Assembly: GCA_963713275.1 (NCBI GenBank)
Contig: CAVQLG010000011.1
Span: 62,001-126,000, forward strand
Direction of reading: 5' to 3'
DNA: 64,000 nucleotides
Origin: CAIWHR01 sp963713275
Lineage (GTDB): Bacteria > Pseudomonadota > Gammaproteobacteria > Burkholderiales > Casimicrobiaceae
Every line of letters starts with the position of its first letter. Position 1 is the first letter of the stretch. The notes under the pieces are model-generated. The model searched no databases. It was given only the letters and a program-made list of their open reading frames with translations, and had not been told where the DNA came from. Made by a program: the position numbers and the translations under genes. This document shows, piece by piece, positions 7,887 to 18,513 of this stretch.

Positions 7887-9575
7887 TTAAGGTAGCGGCT
7901 TGATCGAATCCGCGCGAATCGTCGCCTCGAAGCGCTCGAGCACGTCGCGGACGAAAGGTTCGGCCCGGAATCGCGCCTCGTTCCTGGCCTTCTCCTCCTC
8001 CCGCTCGCGGCGCTCGCGCGCGGCAAGCGATGCGTCAGCGGCCGCGCCGACCTCGAACGCGAGCAACAACCGGCGCCCCGTGGCCTCCTCGAGCGCCTGC
8101 TTGAGCTTGTCGGCGTAGGGACGATCGGTCAGGTGCTTGTGGGTCGGCGGCAGCGCCAGCGTGAGGACGTTGCCGGAGAGCCCGCGGAACTCGGTTTGCC
8201 CCGCGAGCTGCGCGGCGATCCCCGTGAGCTTGAGACCGGCGACGAACGCCGGCCAGTCCGCCGCGTCGGCCGGCAGCGGCCGCAGCGCTCGCACCGGATC
8301 CGCAACGCTGGCGGGCTGCGCGACGGGGGCCGGCGAGCGGGCCGAAGGCGGCGCCGGGGTCGGCCCGACGGGCGACGCCGGCGCGGAAGCGCGGGGTTCG
8401 GGGACCCTCGGTGCGGCGGATCCGGCCGGCGTTGCCGACCGCCGCGGACGCGACGACGGGGCCGGCTCTGCGTGCCGCGCTGCGGGCTCGCCGCCGCCGG
8501 GACGGAACGCGAGCAGACGCAGCAGCGTCATCGAGAAGCCCATCGCTTCGTCGTGAGCCAGCGCGAGATCGGCCCGACCCTGGACCGCGATCTGATAGGC
8601 GAGTTGCACCTCGTCCGGCGCCATGCGCGCTGCAAGCTCGCCCACGCGCTCGGCGTCGTCGAATGCGGCCGCGGCGGCCGGGACGATCTGCGCCACCGCG
8701 ATCCGGTGCAGCAGCGATGCGAGCTCGTCCAGCGCCGGCGCGAACGCGACGCTGCGCTCGACCATCGCATCGCACTCGGCCAGCAGCGCCGGGCCGTCGC
8801 CGGCCAGGAGCGCCAGGACGATGCGCGGCGCATGGTCGCTGTCGACCGTGCCCAGCATCGACCGCACGCCCGCGTCGCGAACCTCGCCCGCGCCGCAGGC
8901 GATGGCCTGGTCGAGCAACGACAGCGCGTCGCGCATCGACCCGCGCGCGGCACGCGCGATCAGCGCCAGCGCCGCGGCATCTGCTGCCACGCCCTCCGCA
9001 TCGAGGATCGTTCGCAACCGCTCGGCGATGGTCGCCGCCGGCAGTTGCTTGAGGTTGAACTGCAGGCAGCGCGACAGCACCGTGACCGGTATCTTCTGCG
9101 GATCGGTGGTCGCCAGGACGAACTTAACGTGCTCCGGCGGCTCCTCGAGCGTCTTCAGCATCGAGTTGAACGCAGCCCGCGACAGCATGTGCACTTCGTC
9201 GATCAGGTAGACCTTGTAGCGCCCCGACGTGGGCGCGTAGCGCGCGTTGTCGAGGATCTCGCGCATGTTGTCGATGCCGGTGTTGGACGCGGCGTCGAGC
9301 TCCAGCAGGTCGACGAAGCGACCGGCGTCGATCTCGCGGCAGGCCGGGCAGGCGCCGCATGGCGTGGCGGTGACGCCGGTCGCGCAATTGAGGCTCTTGG
9401 CGAGGATCCGCGCGATCGTCGTCTTGCCGACACCCCGCGTGCCGGTGAGCAGGTACGCGTGGTGGAGCCGTCCGCGTTCGAGGGCGTGCGTGAGCGCCTG
9501 CACGACGTGCTCCTGGCCGGAGAGCTCGGCGAAGACCTTCGGCCGCCACTTGCGAGCAAGTACCTGATAACTCAT
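7887..9575 (-). CDS. dnaX: DNA polymerase III tau/gamma subunit DnaX
   Basis: Clamp-loader ATPase and replisome organiser, 562 residues. It begins MSYQVLARKWRPKVF, with Walker A GTRGVGKTT at 45-53, zinc Cys at about 64, 73, 76 and 79, Walker B LIDEVH at 124-129 and sensor region LATTDPQK. A Pro/Ala-rich linker (about residues 370-430) leads to a tau-type C-terminal domain, so full-length tau is encoded. No A-rich slippery heptamer for gamma production was noticed. It is the first gene of dnaX-ybaB-recR and starts 115 bp downstream of the 4.5S RNA. Confidence 0.97.
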   Translation of the reverse strand: MSYQVLARKWRPKVFAELSGQEHVVQALTHALERGRLHHAYLLTGTRGVGKTTIARILAKSLNCATGVTATPCGACPACREIDAGRFVDLLELDAASNTGIDNMREILDNARYAPTSGRYKVYLIDEVHMLSRAAFNSMLKTLEEPPEHVKFVLATTDPQKIPVTVLSRCLQFNLKQLPAATIAERLRTILDAEGVAADAAALALIARAARGSMRDALSLLDQAIACGAGEVRDAGVRSMLGTVDSDHAPRIVLALLAGDGPALLAECDAMVERSVAFAPALDELASLLHRIAVAQIVPAAAAAFDDAERVGELAARMAPDEVQLAYQIAVQGRADLALAHDEAMGFSMTLLRLLAFRPGGGEPAARHAEPAPSSRPRRSATPAGSAAPRVPEPRASAPASPVGPTPAPPSARSPAPVAQPASVADPVRALRPLPADAADWPAFVAGLKLTGIAAQLAGQTEFRGLSGNVLTLALPPTHKHLTDRPYADKLKQALEEATGRRLLLAFEVGAAADASLAARERREREEEKARNEARFRAEPFVRDVLERFEATIRADSIKPLP

Positions 9576-9690
9576 CGAGTGCGCACGAGGACACGTCGGG
9601 ATGCCCGGGTCTCGCCGCACCGGCAGCGGCGCCCTGCAGCCGCATCGCGCAGCGGCCGCACCCGGGGCAGGGCGGGACGGCGCATAGGGT

Positions 9691-9786
9691 GGCGAGCCGT
9701 TCCCCCGGCACTTGCAGTGAGTCGCTGTGGCTGCTTCCTTCCGGACCTGACCAGGTTCACGACGCTGCAATGCGGGGCGACCCGCC
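9691..9786 (-). ncRNA. ffs: signal recognition particle 4.5S RNA
   Basis: On the minus strand the domain-IV core GGTCAGGTCCGGAAGGAAGC is present with its GGAA tetraloop and asymmetric loop. The outer ends GGCGGGTCGCCCC and the terminal GGGG...CGGCTCGCC pair to close a roughly 96-nt hairpin. The location upstream of dnaX on the same strand is frequent in beta- and gammaproteobacteria. Exact ends are set from the terminal pairing and may differ by a few bases. A GATAAT about 35 bp upstream could be its -10 box. Confidence 0.93.
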
Positions 9787-9848
9787 GTTGATCTTGTCGC
9801 ACGCCGGAGCGCGAAGACTGATTATCGGCGAACCGCCGCGCCGGGGCA

Positions 9849-9905
9849 AGCCGAAGCCGAACGCCGCAGCCGAACGCCGAGGCCGAACGCGGCAGCCGAC
9901 AGCTG
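9849..9905. repeat. short imperfect GCCGAACGC-type tandem repeat
   Basis: The spacer between the 4.5S RNA and the SDR gene holds about five imperfect copies of GCCGAACGCC-like units with irregular 9-12 bp spacing. No reading frame here looks genuine, and I see nothing else in the 276-bp spacer. It is probably simple-sequence drift. Confidence 0.5.
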
Positions 9906-10062
9906 CGGTTTCGCCGCCGCCAAGGCGAAGCGCAGCAGACGCCGAGCGCGCCGGGAGGGCACCTGGCACGGCGCAACCACGCCCGGCAGCGCGTTCCTCG
10001 GCTATCATCGCGTGCTTGCAGCATCGCGCCCGCCGCCCACCCGGCACCAGAACCCGCCCCCG

Positions 10063-10878
10063 ATGGCTCTCCCCGCACCCGGAAAGCCCTGCGCGACAGA
10101 CCTTTCCGGACGCGCCGTCCTCGTCACCGGTGCCTCAGGCGGACTTGGAAAGGCGGTCGCGCTGGCCTGTGCTGCCCGGGGCGCGACGGTCGTGCTCCAC
10201 GGCCGCGTCGTGCGCAGGCTCGAGGCGCTGTACGACGAGATCGTCGCCGCCGGGCACCCGGAGCCGACGATCCTCCCGCTCGATCTCGCCAGCGCCGGTC
10301 GCGAGGAGGTCGATCGTGCTGCCGGCGCGCTGCGCGCCCAGCTGGGCCGTCTCGACGCGCTGGTCCACGTCGCCGCGATGCTGGGGTCGCTCGGCCCCGT
10401 CGAGCACCAGTCGTTCGACCTCTGGCAGAAGGTGCTGCGGGTCAATCTGAGCGCACCGATGCTGCTCACGCAGTCGTTGCTGCCGCTGCTCGCCGAGGCG
10501 CCCGACGCCGCCATCGTGTTCACGCTCGACACGCGCGGGCAGGACCCGCGCGCCTACTGGGGCGCCTACGGCGCGAGCAAGGCGGGCGTGGCGGCGCTCG
10601 CCATGACCCTTGCCGACGAGACCGAGAACCGCGCCAACCTCCGCGTCAACGCCGTGGTTCCGGGACCGATGCGCTCGCCGCTGCGCACGCTGACGCACCC
10701 GGGGGAGGACAAGCAGGAACTGCCGCCGCCGGCGGCGCTGGCGCCGCTCTACCTGCACCTGCTGGTCGACCAGACCAAAGCCGACAGCGGCCGGGTCTAC
10801 GACGCGGCCGCCTGGCTTGCCGGACGTCCGGCGGTCGCCCCGCTGGTGGCGCGCGCGGCGGCCTGCGCCCGCCCGTAG
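10063..10878 (+). CDS. short-chain dehydrogenase, YciK-like
   Basis: Classical SDR oxidoreductase of 271 residues. The nucleotide-binding motif is TGASGGLGKA (around residue 20), the catalytic Tyr-x3-Lys is in YGASKAG, and a VVPGPMRSPL segment follows. The overall pattern resembles the YciK branch; the substrate is unknown. The ATG at 10063 is chosen because upstream sequence is low-complexity. Its last 82 bp overlap the convergent YgfX-like gene. Confidence 0.82.
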   Translation: MALPAPGKPCATDLSGRAVLVTGASGGLGKAVALACAARGATVVLHGRVVRRLEALYDEIVAAGHPEPTILPLDLASAGREEVDRAAGALRAQLGRLDALVHVAAMLGSLGPVEHQSFDLWQKVLRVNLSAPMLLTQSLLPLLAEAPDAAIVFTLDTRGQDPRAYWGAYGASKAGVAALAMTLADETENRANLRVNAVVPGPMRSPLRTLTHPGEDKQELPPPAALAPLYLHLLVDQTKADSGRVYDAAAWLAGRPAVAPLVARAAACARP

Positions 10879-11303
10879 CGCAGCAGCACCCGCAACTGCC
10901 GGAATTCCTCCGGCGGCAGCATGTCCGGCAGCACGAGCAGCGTGGCGCTCTTGCGACACCACCTCCCCGGCCGCGCATCGGCGCGCCAGACGACGATCGT
11001 GAGCCGGGGCCCGACGTACGATTCGGTGCGCACGACACCGCTCGTCGATCGCCCGTCCTGTCCGGTGACCGTCAGCCTGCGGTCGGCCCCCAGGTGCACG
11101 AGCGCCGGCAGGCCCCGACCCAGCGTTCGGTGGACAGCCCGCAGCGCGACGAGCAGCACCGTCAGGATCAGCACGAGGCGAATCGCCCACGGCAACGGCA
11201 GGCAGGCCGCGCAGGCAGCCGTGGCCGCGAAGGAGCCCACGAGCGAACTGCGCAGTCGGCGCGAAGGCCGGAGCTCGAGGTGCAAGCGCGCTGTGGTCGG
11301 CAT
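10797..11303 (-). CDS. YgfX-like (CptA family) membrane protein
   Basis: 168 residues. The N-terminus LHLELRPSRRLRSSL is followed by two adjacent hydrophobic segments (about 22-60) and a cytoplasmic beta-rich part ending LPDMLPPEEFRQLRVLLRYG. This layout matches the YgfX/CptA family (PF07254 pattern), usually found beside sdhE-like genes and proposed to affect cytoskeletal or flavinylation proteins. No sdhE is present here. The C-terminal 25 residues lie in the overlap with the opposing SDR gene and are low complexity. Assignment rests on pattern only. Confidence 0.6.
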   Translation of the reverse strand: MPTTARLHLELRPSRRLRSSLVGSFAATAACAACLPLPWAIRLVLILTVLLVALRAVHRTLGRGLPALVHLGADRRLTVTGQDGRSTSGVVRTESYVGPRLTIVVWRADARPGRWCRKSATLLVLPDMLPPEEFRQLRVLLRYGRAQAAARATSGATAGRPASQAAAS

Positions 11304-11491
11304 CGGGCCGATTACACGACGGGCTCGGGCGTCCCGTCGATACGACTTGCGGCTGACCTCGGCGAGCGGCCTGCCGTGGCGCCACCGCGGCAGACGGCAG
11401 TCCAGGCGTTGCGGGCGCAACCCGCTTGCACCCCGACTCCTGCGGCGCGCCCGCCGGGCAGCGCCTCGCCATGAACGGAACGGGCCGGCGC

Positions 11492-11869
11492 TCAGGAGCC
11501 GCTGGATTGCCGCTCGGCGGCAGCAGGGAGATCGATGAGGTCGTCCCGTGCGTCGACCTCGGCATTGCCCGCGGGGCCGACGCGTGCGCGTCCGCGCGCG
11601 GCCCGTCTCAGGCTGCGGTACAGGTCGGGATGGGTTTCCTTGAGGTAGCCGATGATCTCGAAGTCGACGCGCTTGACCTGCGACAGGTCGATCTGCTCGA
11701 CGTGCACGAGGCGCAGCAGCTCGCGCACGGGCTTGGGCATGTCGCGCCCGCTCTCGTAGCGGGAGCCCCCGCTCTGCGTCACGCCGATCTGGGTCCAGAA
11801 CTGCTCCTGATTCAATCCGAGCCGACGCCGGATTTCTCGGGGGTTGAGGACGCGATCGAAGAGTTTCAT
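11492..11869 (-). CDS. XRE-type helix-turn-helix protein
   Basis: 125-residue predicted cytoplasmic DNA-binding protein. The HTH region is around residues 8-45 (REIRRRLGLNQEQFWTQIGV, then SGGSRYESGR). A helical middle follows, with a charged tail (DARDDLIDLPAAAERQSSGS). The ATG at 11869 is preferred over the ORF start at 11917. It is upstream of, and on the same strand as, the YgfX-like gene with a 188-bp gap. The target is unknown. Confidence 0.75.
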   Translation of the reverse strand: MKLFDRVLNPREIRRRLGLNQEQFWTQIGVTQSGGSRYESGRDMPKPVRELLRLVHVEQIDLSQVKRVDFEIIGYLKETHPDLYRSLRRAARGRARVGPAGNAEVDARDDLIDLPAAAERQSSGS

Positions 11870-12127
11870 GTGTCGACTGGAATCGGTCTGCGAGGGCGGA
11901 CTGCCGTAGCCCTCCACGGACTATACCGTTGGCATAATCACGCCGCAAGGTCCGGGGGTCCGCGATGCACGCCCTCGCGCTCTGCGCGCGGCGTCGGCGC
12001 CACACTGCCGGTCGCGCCGGAAACCCGCACCCCAGCGGCGCGGGCGCGCCCCGTCGCCCCGGCGCCCGCGCCCGGCCGCGGAAAGGGGAGGCCCCACTCT
12101 GGTAAGATCCGCGGACGGCAACACCCC

Positions 12128-12958
12128 ATGCCCCGTTACGACCTGCACTGTCACTCCACCTGGTCCGACGGGCTGTGCACGCCGACGGCCGTCGTTCGGC
12201 GGGCGGCGGACCGGGGTGTCGACGTCCTCGCGCTCACCGATCACGACGAACTGGGCGGCCTCGCCGAGGCGCGCGAGGCTGCCGCTCGGCACGGCATCGC
12301 GCTCGTCAACGGCGCCGAGCTTTCGGTTTCCTGGGAAACGCACTCGATCCACGTCGTGGCGCTCGGCGTCGATCCGGCGCACCCGGCGCTGTGCGACGGC
12401 CTCGACGCAGTGCGGCGCGGCCGCGCCCAGCGCGCGCGACGCATCGCCGCTGCGCTGGCCGCGGTCGGCATTCGCGGCGCCCTCGAAGGCGCGATGAAGT
12501 ACGTTACCTGCGACCGGCTCGTCTCCCGGACGCACTTCGCACGGTTCCTGGTCGAGGCGGGCTACGCCGGCGACGTCCGCGACGTGTTCAAACGCTACCT
12601 CGCACGGGGCAAGCCGGGCTACGTGCCGCACGCGTGGACTACGCTCCGCGACGCGCTGTCCTGGATCCATGCGGCCGGTGGCCAGGCCGTCCTTGCGCAC
12701 CCGGGGCGCTATCCCCTGACGCCGGCGTCGATGCGCCGGCTGCTGGACGAGTTCTGCGAACGCGGCGGCGACGCGCTCGAGGTGTTGTCGTCGGCGCATA
12801 CGCACGCGCAGGCCGGCGAGTTCGCGACCTACGCGCGCCGCTATGGGCTCGGCGCGTCGGTCGGGTCCGACTGGCACGGCCCGGGCGAGGGCTGGCTCGA
12901 CCTCGGCGCCCTGCCCGAGCTCCCCCTCGATCTCGAACCGGTCTGGCGACGCTGGTGA
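12128..12958 (+). CDS. PHP-domain phosphoesterase (TrpH/YciV-like)
   Basis: 276-residue metal-dependent phosphoesterase of the PHP superfamily. The TrpH/YciV branch acts on 3',5'-nucleoside bisphosphates or trims RNA 5' ends. Metal ligands are visible in YDLHCHSTWSDG (His7, His9, Asp14), ALTDHDELGG, AVLAHPGRY and the C-terminal SVGSDWHGPG. The ATG at 12128 gives the conserved start MPRYDLHCHS; the frame is open further upstream without family similarity. Confidence 0.88.
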   Translation: MPRYDLHCHSTWSDGLCTPTAVVRRAADRGVDVLALTDHDELGGLAEAREAAARHGIALVNGAELSVSWETHSIHVVALGVDPAHPALCDGLDAVRRGRAQRARRIAAALAAVGIRGALEGAMKYVTCDRLVSRTHFARFLVEAGYAGDVRDVFKRYLARGKPGYVPHAWTTLRDALSWIHAAGGQAVLAHPGRYPLTPASMRRLLDEFCERGGDALEVLSSAHTHAQAGEFATYARRYGLGASVGSDWHGPGEGWLDLGALPELPLDLEPVWRRW

Positions 12959-12998
12959 AGCGATCCGCGGCGATGGCGGACCGGCGCGAACGGGCGAT

Positions 12999-13778
12999 TC
13001 AGCGGCGCTGCCGAACGCACTCGAACAGGCAGACGGCCGCGGCCGCCGCGGCGTTGAGGGACTCGGTGCCGCCGGGCATCGGGATCGTGACGCGGCAGCT
13101 CGCGAGCGCGAGCAACCCGGCCGACAGGCCCGCGCCTTCGTTGCCGATCGCGACCGCGACGCGGCCGCCGAGCGGCGCGTCGAACACCGTCGTGCCCCCG
13201 CGCGCGACGGTTGCCGCCAGACGGCCGCCGGACGCGACGAACCCGGCGCCCCACGTTGCCAGATCGACGTCCTCGTAGAGCTCGAGATGGAAGTGGGCAC
13301 CTTGCGCCGCGCGCAGGACCTTGGGCGACCACACGAACGCGCAGTGCCGCGACAGGTGCACCTGCGCGACCCCGGCGGCAGCCGCCGAGCGGAGCATCGA
13401 GCCGACGTTGCCCGGATCCTGCACGTCCTCGAGCAGCAGGCAGAAGTCCGCGGCGGGCGCCGGCGGCCGCGCCGGCGCGGCGATCAGCGCCAGAATGCCG
13501 ACCCCCGCCGGCAGCGTCGCGAGCTCCGCGAACAGCGGCCGCGCGACGACGAGCGTGCGCTCCGCGTAGTGCACCGCGAGCGCGCGGACCGCTTCGCGCC
13601 CAACGCAATCCTCGGCGACGACGAGCAGTTCCGGTGGCCCGAATCGCTCGGCGTAGGCGCTGATCAGGTGCTCGCCCTCCAGCACGCACTTCCCTGCCTT
13701 GCGCCGCTCGCGCGCTGACGTGAGCAGGCGCGCGACCTCCTTGAGGCGCGGGTTGCCGCGGGAGGTGATGCGCAGCAC
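12999..13778 (-). CDS. TrmH/SpoU-family RNA 2'-O-methyltransferase
   Basis: 259-residue SPOUT-fold rRNA or tRNA methylase. An N-terminal substrate-binding region starts ITSRGNPRLKEVARL. The knotted SPOUT domain has the three motifs LEDVQDPGNVGSMLRSA, VAIGNEGAGLS and IPMPGGTESLNAAAAAAV. The last motif holds the SAM-binding loop. The substrate nucleotide is not assignable. It is convergent with the PHP gene (40-bp gap) and on the ftsB strand. Confidence 0.9.
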   Translation of the reverse strand: MLRITSRGNPRLKEVARLLTSARERRKAGKCVLEGEHLISAYAERFGPPELLVVAEDCVGREAVRALAVHYAERTLVVARPLFAELATLPAGVGILALIAAPARPPAPAADFCLLLEDVQDPGNVGSMLRSAAAAGVAQVHLSRHCAFVWSPKVLRAAQGAHFHLELYEDVDLATWGAGFVASGGRLAATVARGGTTVFDAPLGGRVAVAIGNEGAGLSAGLLALASCRVTIPMPGGTESLNAAAAAAVCLFECVRQRR

Positions 13779-13808
13779 GGTCGCGCCGGAACGGGAGCGG
13801 CGGCGCGG

Positions 13809-14126
13809 TCAGCGCTTGGGCACAGGGGCCGGCGTCGCCACCGCCGCCGGCGCGGCCCCGTCCTGCAACTGAAAGAACACCTCGTCCTGGCGGATCATGC
13901 CGAGTTCGGAACGTGCGCGCTCCTCGATCGCCTCGTAGCCGGTCTTGAGGTCGCGAACCTCGGCGTCGAGCGCTTCGTTGCGCTGCTTGAGCCCGGCGTT
14001 CACCGCGCGCTGCGCGACGATCTGCCGGTCGAGCTCCCGCACCTGGAGCCAGCCCCCCTTGCCCAGCCACATCGGGTACTGGAGCGCGGCGATCAGCAGG
14101 GCGAAGACGATGGCGAGGATGCGCAC
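13809..14126 (-). CDS. ftsB: cell division protein FtsB
   Basis: 105-residue single-pass divisome protein that links FtsL and FtsQ. One transmembrane helix (about residues 3-20) is followed by a periplasmic coiled coil (VRELDRQIVAQRAVNAGLKQ) and the conserved EERARSELGMIRQDEVFFQ segment. An Ala/Pro tail follows. Its position directly after eno is the standard eno-ftsB pairing. Confidence 0.95.
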   Translation of the reverse strand: MRILAIVFALLIAALQYPMWLGKGGWLQVRELDRQIVAQRAVNAGLKQRNEALDAEVRDLKTGYEAIEERARSELGMIRQDEVFFQLQDGAAPAAVATPAPVPKR

Positions 14127-14142
14127 GGCGTTGCGGGGTCGG

Positions 14143-15426
14143 CTACCTGAGCTGGAAGAACGCGCCGCGGCCGGGGTAGCTCGCGGCCTCGCCCAGGTCC
14201 TCCTCGATCCGCAGGAGCTGGTTGTACTTGGCGACCCGGTCCGATCGCGACAGCGAGCCGGTCTTGATCTGGCCGGCGTTGGTCCCGACGGCGATGTCGG
14301 CGATGATGCTGTCCTCGGTCTCGCCGGATCGATGCGAGATGACCGAGGCGTAGCCGGCGCGCGTGGCCATGGTGATCGCGCCGAAGGTCTCCGACAGCGT
14401 GCCGATCTGGTTGATCTTGATCAGGATCGCGTTGGCGAGCCCCTTGTCGATGCCCTGCTTGAGGATCCGCGTGTTGGTCACGAACAGGTCGTCGCCGACG
14501 ATCTGCACCGCCGTGCCGAGCCGGTCGGTGAGCAGCTTCCAGCCGTCCCAGTCGTGCTCGGACATGCCGTCCTCGATGCTGATGATCGGATACTTGTCGC
14601 ACCAGGTCGCGAGCATGTCGGTGAACTGCTGCGAAGTGAGCGCGACGCCCTCCGCCGCGAGCTGGTACTTGCCCTCCTTCCAGAATTCGCTCGCGGCGCA
14701 GTCGAGCGCCAGCGCGATGTCCTTCCCGGGAACGTAGCCGGCCTTGTCGATCGCCTCGACCAGAAGCTGCAGCGCTGCCTCGTTCGACGGCAGATCGGGG
14801 GCGAACCCGCCCTCGTCGCCGACCGTGGTCGGCATGCCCTTGCCGTCGATGATCTTCTTCAGCGTGTGGAACACCTCGGCGCCGTAGCGCAACGCCTCGC
14901 GAAACGTCGGCGCGCCCAGCGGCACCAGCATGAACTCCTGCAGGTCGACCTTGTTGTTCGCGTGCGCGCCGCCGTTGATCACGTTCATCAGCGGGACCGG
15001 CAGCTGCATCTGCCCGGCGCCGCCCAGGTAGCGGTAGAGCGGCAACGACGACTCCTCGGCCGCCGCCTTCGCGACGGCGCAGGAGACGGCGAGCAGCGCG
15101 TTGGCGCCCAGGCGCGACTTGTTCTCGGTGCCGTCGAGGTCGACCATCGTCTTGTCGATGAACGCCTGCTCCGTGGCGTCGAGGCCGATGATCGCCTCGC
15201 AGATCTCGGTATTGACGTTCTCCACCGCCTTCAGCACCCCTTTGCCGAAGTAGCGCGCCGGGTCGCCGTCACGCAGCTCGATCGCTTCCTTGGAGCCGGT
15301 GGACGCGCCCGAGGGTACGGCCGCGCGGCCCGAGACGCCGGACTCGAGCACGACGTCGGCCTCGATCGTGGGGTTGCCGCGGGAATCGAGGATCTCGCGG
15401 GCGATGACATCGACGATGGCGCTCAT
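14143..15426 (-). CDS. eno: enolase
   Basis: Interconverts 2-phosphoglycerate and phosphoenolpyruvate in glycolysis and is often part of the RNA degradosome. 427 residues. Signatures: REILDSRGNPTIEADV at the N-terminus, GDEGGFAP, SIEDGMSEHDWDGW, and LIKINQIGTLSET with the catalytic Lys, then SHRSGETED. The start ATG overlaps the kdsA stop as ATGA, giving the pyrG-kdsA-eno-ftsB order seen in many proteobacteria. Confidence 0.98.
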   Translation of the reverse strand: MSAIVDVIAREILDSRGNPTIEADVVLESGVSGRAAVPSGASTGSKEAIELRDGDPARYFGKGVLKAVENVNTEICEAIIGLDATEQAFIDKTMVDLDGTENKSRLGANALLAVSCAVAKAAAEESSLPLYRYLGGAGQMQLPVPLMNVINGGAHANNKVDLQEFMLVPLGAPTFREALRYGAEVFHTLKKIIDGKGMPTTVGDEGGFAPDLPSNEAALQLLVEAIDKAGYVPGKDIALALDCAASEFWKEGKYQLAAEGVALTSQQFTDMLATWCDKYPIISIEDGMSEHDWDGWKLLTDRLGTAVQIVGDDLFVTNTRILKQGIDKGLANAILIKINQIGTLSETFGAITMATRAGYASVISHRSGETEDSIIADIAVGTNAGQIKTGSLSRSDRVAKYNQLLRIEEDLGEAASYPGRGAFFQLR

Positions 15427-16310
15427 GGTTTGTCCGTTCGTGTTGGGTCTTGCTGCGGTGATGACGATCGACCGGCCCCGTCGTTCTCGGCGAAGCCGGC
15501 GCGCTTGACGGTCGCGTCGAGCTCGCGCAACGTCGTCAGCAGTTCGCGCATGCGGTCGAGTGGCCAGGCGTTCGGCCCGTCGGACAGCGCCTGCGCGGGA
15601 TTCGGATGGGTCTCCATGAACACGCCGGCAACGCCCGCCGCGACCGCGGCCCGCGCCAGCACCGGCACGAACTCGCGCTGTCCGCCGCTCGACGCGCCCT
15701 GCGCGCCGGGAAGCTGCACCGAATGCGTGGCGTCGAAGACCACGGGGCAGCCGGTCGCGCGCATGATCGCGAGGCTGCGCATGTCCGACACCAGGTTGTG
15801 ATAGCCGAAGGACACGCCGCGCTCGCAGACCATGATGTTGTCGGCGCCGCTCGCGCCGCGCGCTTTCGCCACCACCTGCTGCATGTCCTCCGGCGCGAGG
15901 AACTGCCCCTTCTTGATGTTCACGGGCCGCCCCGCGCGCGCCACGGCCTGGATGAAGTCGGTCTGACGACAGAGGAACGCGGGAGTCTGCAGCACGTCGA
16001 CCACCGGCGCGACCACGGCGATCTCGGATTCGGTGTGCACGTCGGTCAGCACCGGCACGCCGACCTGGCGCCGGACTTCCCCGAGGATCCGCAACCCCTC
16101 GTCGATCCCGGGACCGCGGTACGACGCGCCGGAGCTGCGGTTCGCCTTGTCGTACGACGACTTGAACACGAAAGGCATTTCCAGTTCGGCACAGACTTCC
16201 CGCAACCGACCCGCGACGTCGACCTGCAACTGCAGCGATTCGATCACGCAGGGGCCGGCTATCAAAAACATCGGCCGCCCGATCCCCACCTCGAACCCGC
16301 ACAGCCTCAT
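15423..16310 (-). CDS. kdsA: 3-deoxy-8-phosphooctulonate synthase KdsA
   Basis: Condenses PEP with arabinose-5-phosphate to form KDO-8-phosphate for lipopolysaccharide. 295 residues. It starts MRLCGFEVGIGRPMFLIAGP, close to the usual betaproteobacterial start. Further signatures are FKSSYDKANRSS, YRGPGIDEGL and FDATHSVQLPG. The C-terminus has about 15 extra polar residues. The start codon lies in a 131-132 bp tandem duplication, so two more copies of the initiation region lie upstream. The middle copy is in frame and could add 44 residues. Confidence 0.96.
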   Translation of the reverse strand: MRLCGFEVGIGRPMFLIAGPCVIESLQLQVDVAGRLREVCAELEMPFVFKSSYDKANRSSGASYRGPGIDEGLRILGEVRRQVGVPVLTDVHTESEIAVVAPVVDVLQTPAFLCRQTDFIQAVARAGRPVNIKKGQFLAPEDMQQVVAKARGASGADNIMVCERGVSFGYHNLVSDMRSLAIMRATGCPVVFDATHSVQLPGAQGASSGGQREFVPVLARAAVAAGVAGVFMETHPNPAQALSDGPNAWPLDRMRELLTTLRELDATVKRAGFAENDGAGRSSSPQQDPTRTDKP

Positions 16311-16594
16311 CGCCGCACCATCACCACGCCGGCCGCTTCGCGCGCGCCCGGTCGCCGCCTGCGGCCCTCCTCGGCGCGCGCTCGCCCGGCGATCAGAGAA
16401 CATCCGCCGCCCGATCCCCACCTCGAACCCACACAGCCTCATCGCCGCACCCTCACCACGCCGGCCGCTTCGCGCGCGCCCGGTCGCCGCCTGCGGCCCT
16501 CCTCGGCGCGCGCTCGCCCGGCGATCAGAAACATCGGCCGCCCGATCCCCACCTCGAACCCGCACAGCCTCATCGCCGCACCATCACCACGCCC
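16267..16594. repeat. tandem duplication of the kdsA translation start region
   Basis: Unit 1 spans 16267-16398 (132 bp), unit 2 16399-16529 (131 bp) and a partial unit 3 runs from 16530 to about 16594. Units 1 and 2 differ by three substitutions and one indel, so the duplication looks recent. Each unit carries the kdsA ATG and first codons on the minus strand (ATG at 16310, 16442 and 16573). The copy at 16442 is in frame with kdsA and the copy at 16573 is not. It fills the spacer between pyrG and kdsA. Confidence 0.93.
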
Positions 16595-16615
16595 GCCGCC
16601 TCGCCCACCCTCGGG

Positions 16616-18301
<1,686 letters not shown>

Positions 18302-18513
18302 GGGCGACAGGTTCCTGAAAGCTGCATTCTAGCCGCAAGCGCCGCGTTCCGACAATTCGGGCTTGCCGCGCCGCCGCTGAACCTCGGCGGTCGCGATGCC
18401 GAGCGCGCCGGCCGGCGGCAGCGGGCCAGGAGCCCGCCCACCCCTGCCCGCCACGGCCTGCCTGCGGCGTCGGCGCGCGCTGCGCGCCGCGCTCGCGGCG
18501 GCACCCCCCTGCG

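Noticed and set aside
7887..9575. Programmed frameshift in dnaX producing gamma
   Set aside because: No A-rich slippery heptamer was noticed and the tau C-terminus is encoded in one frame.
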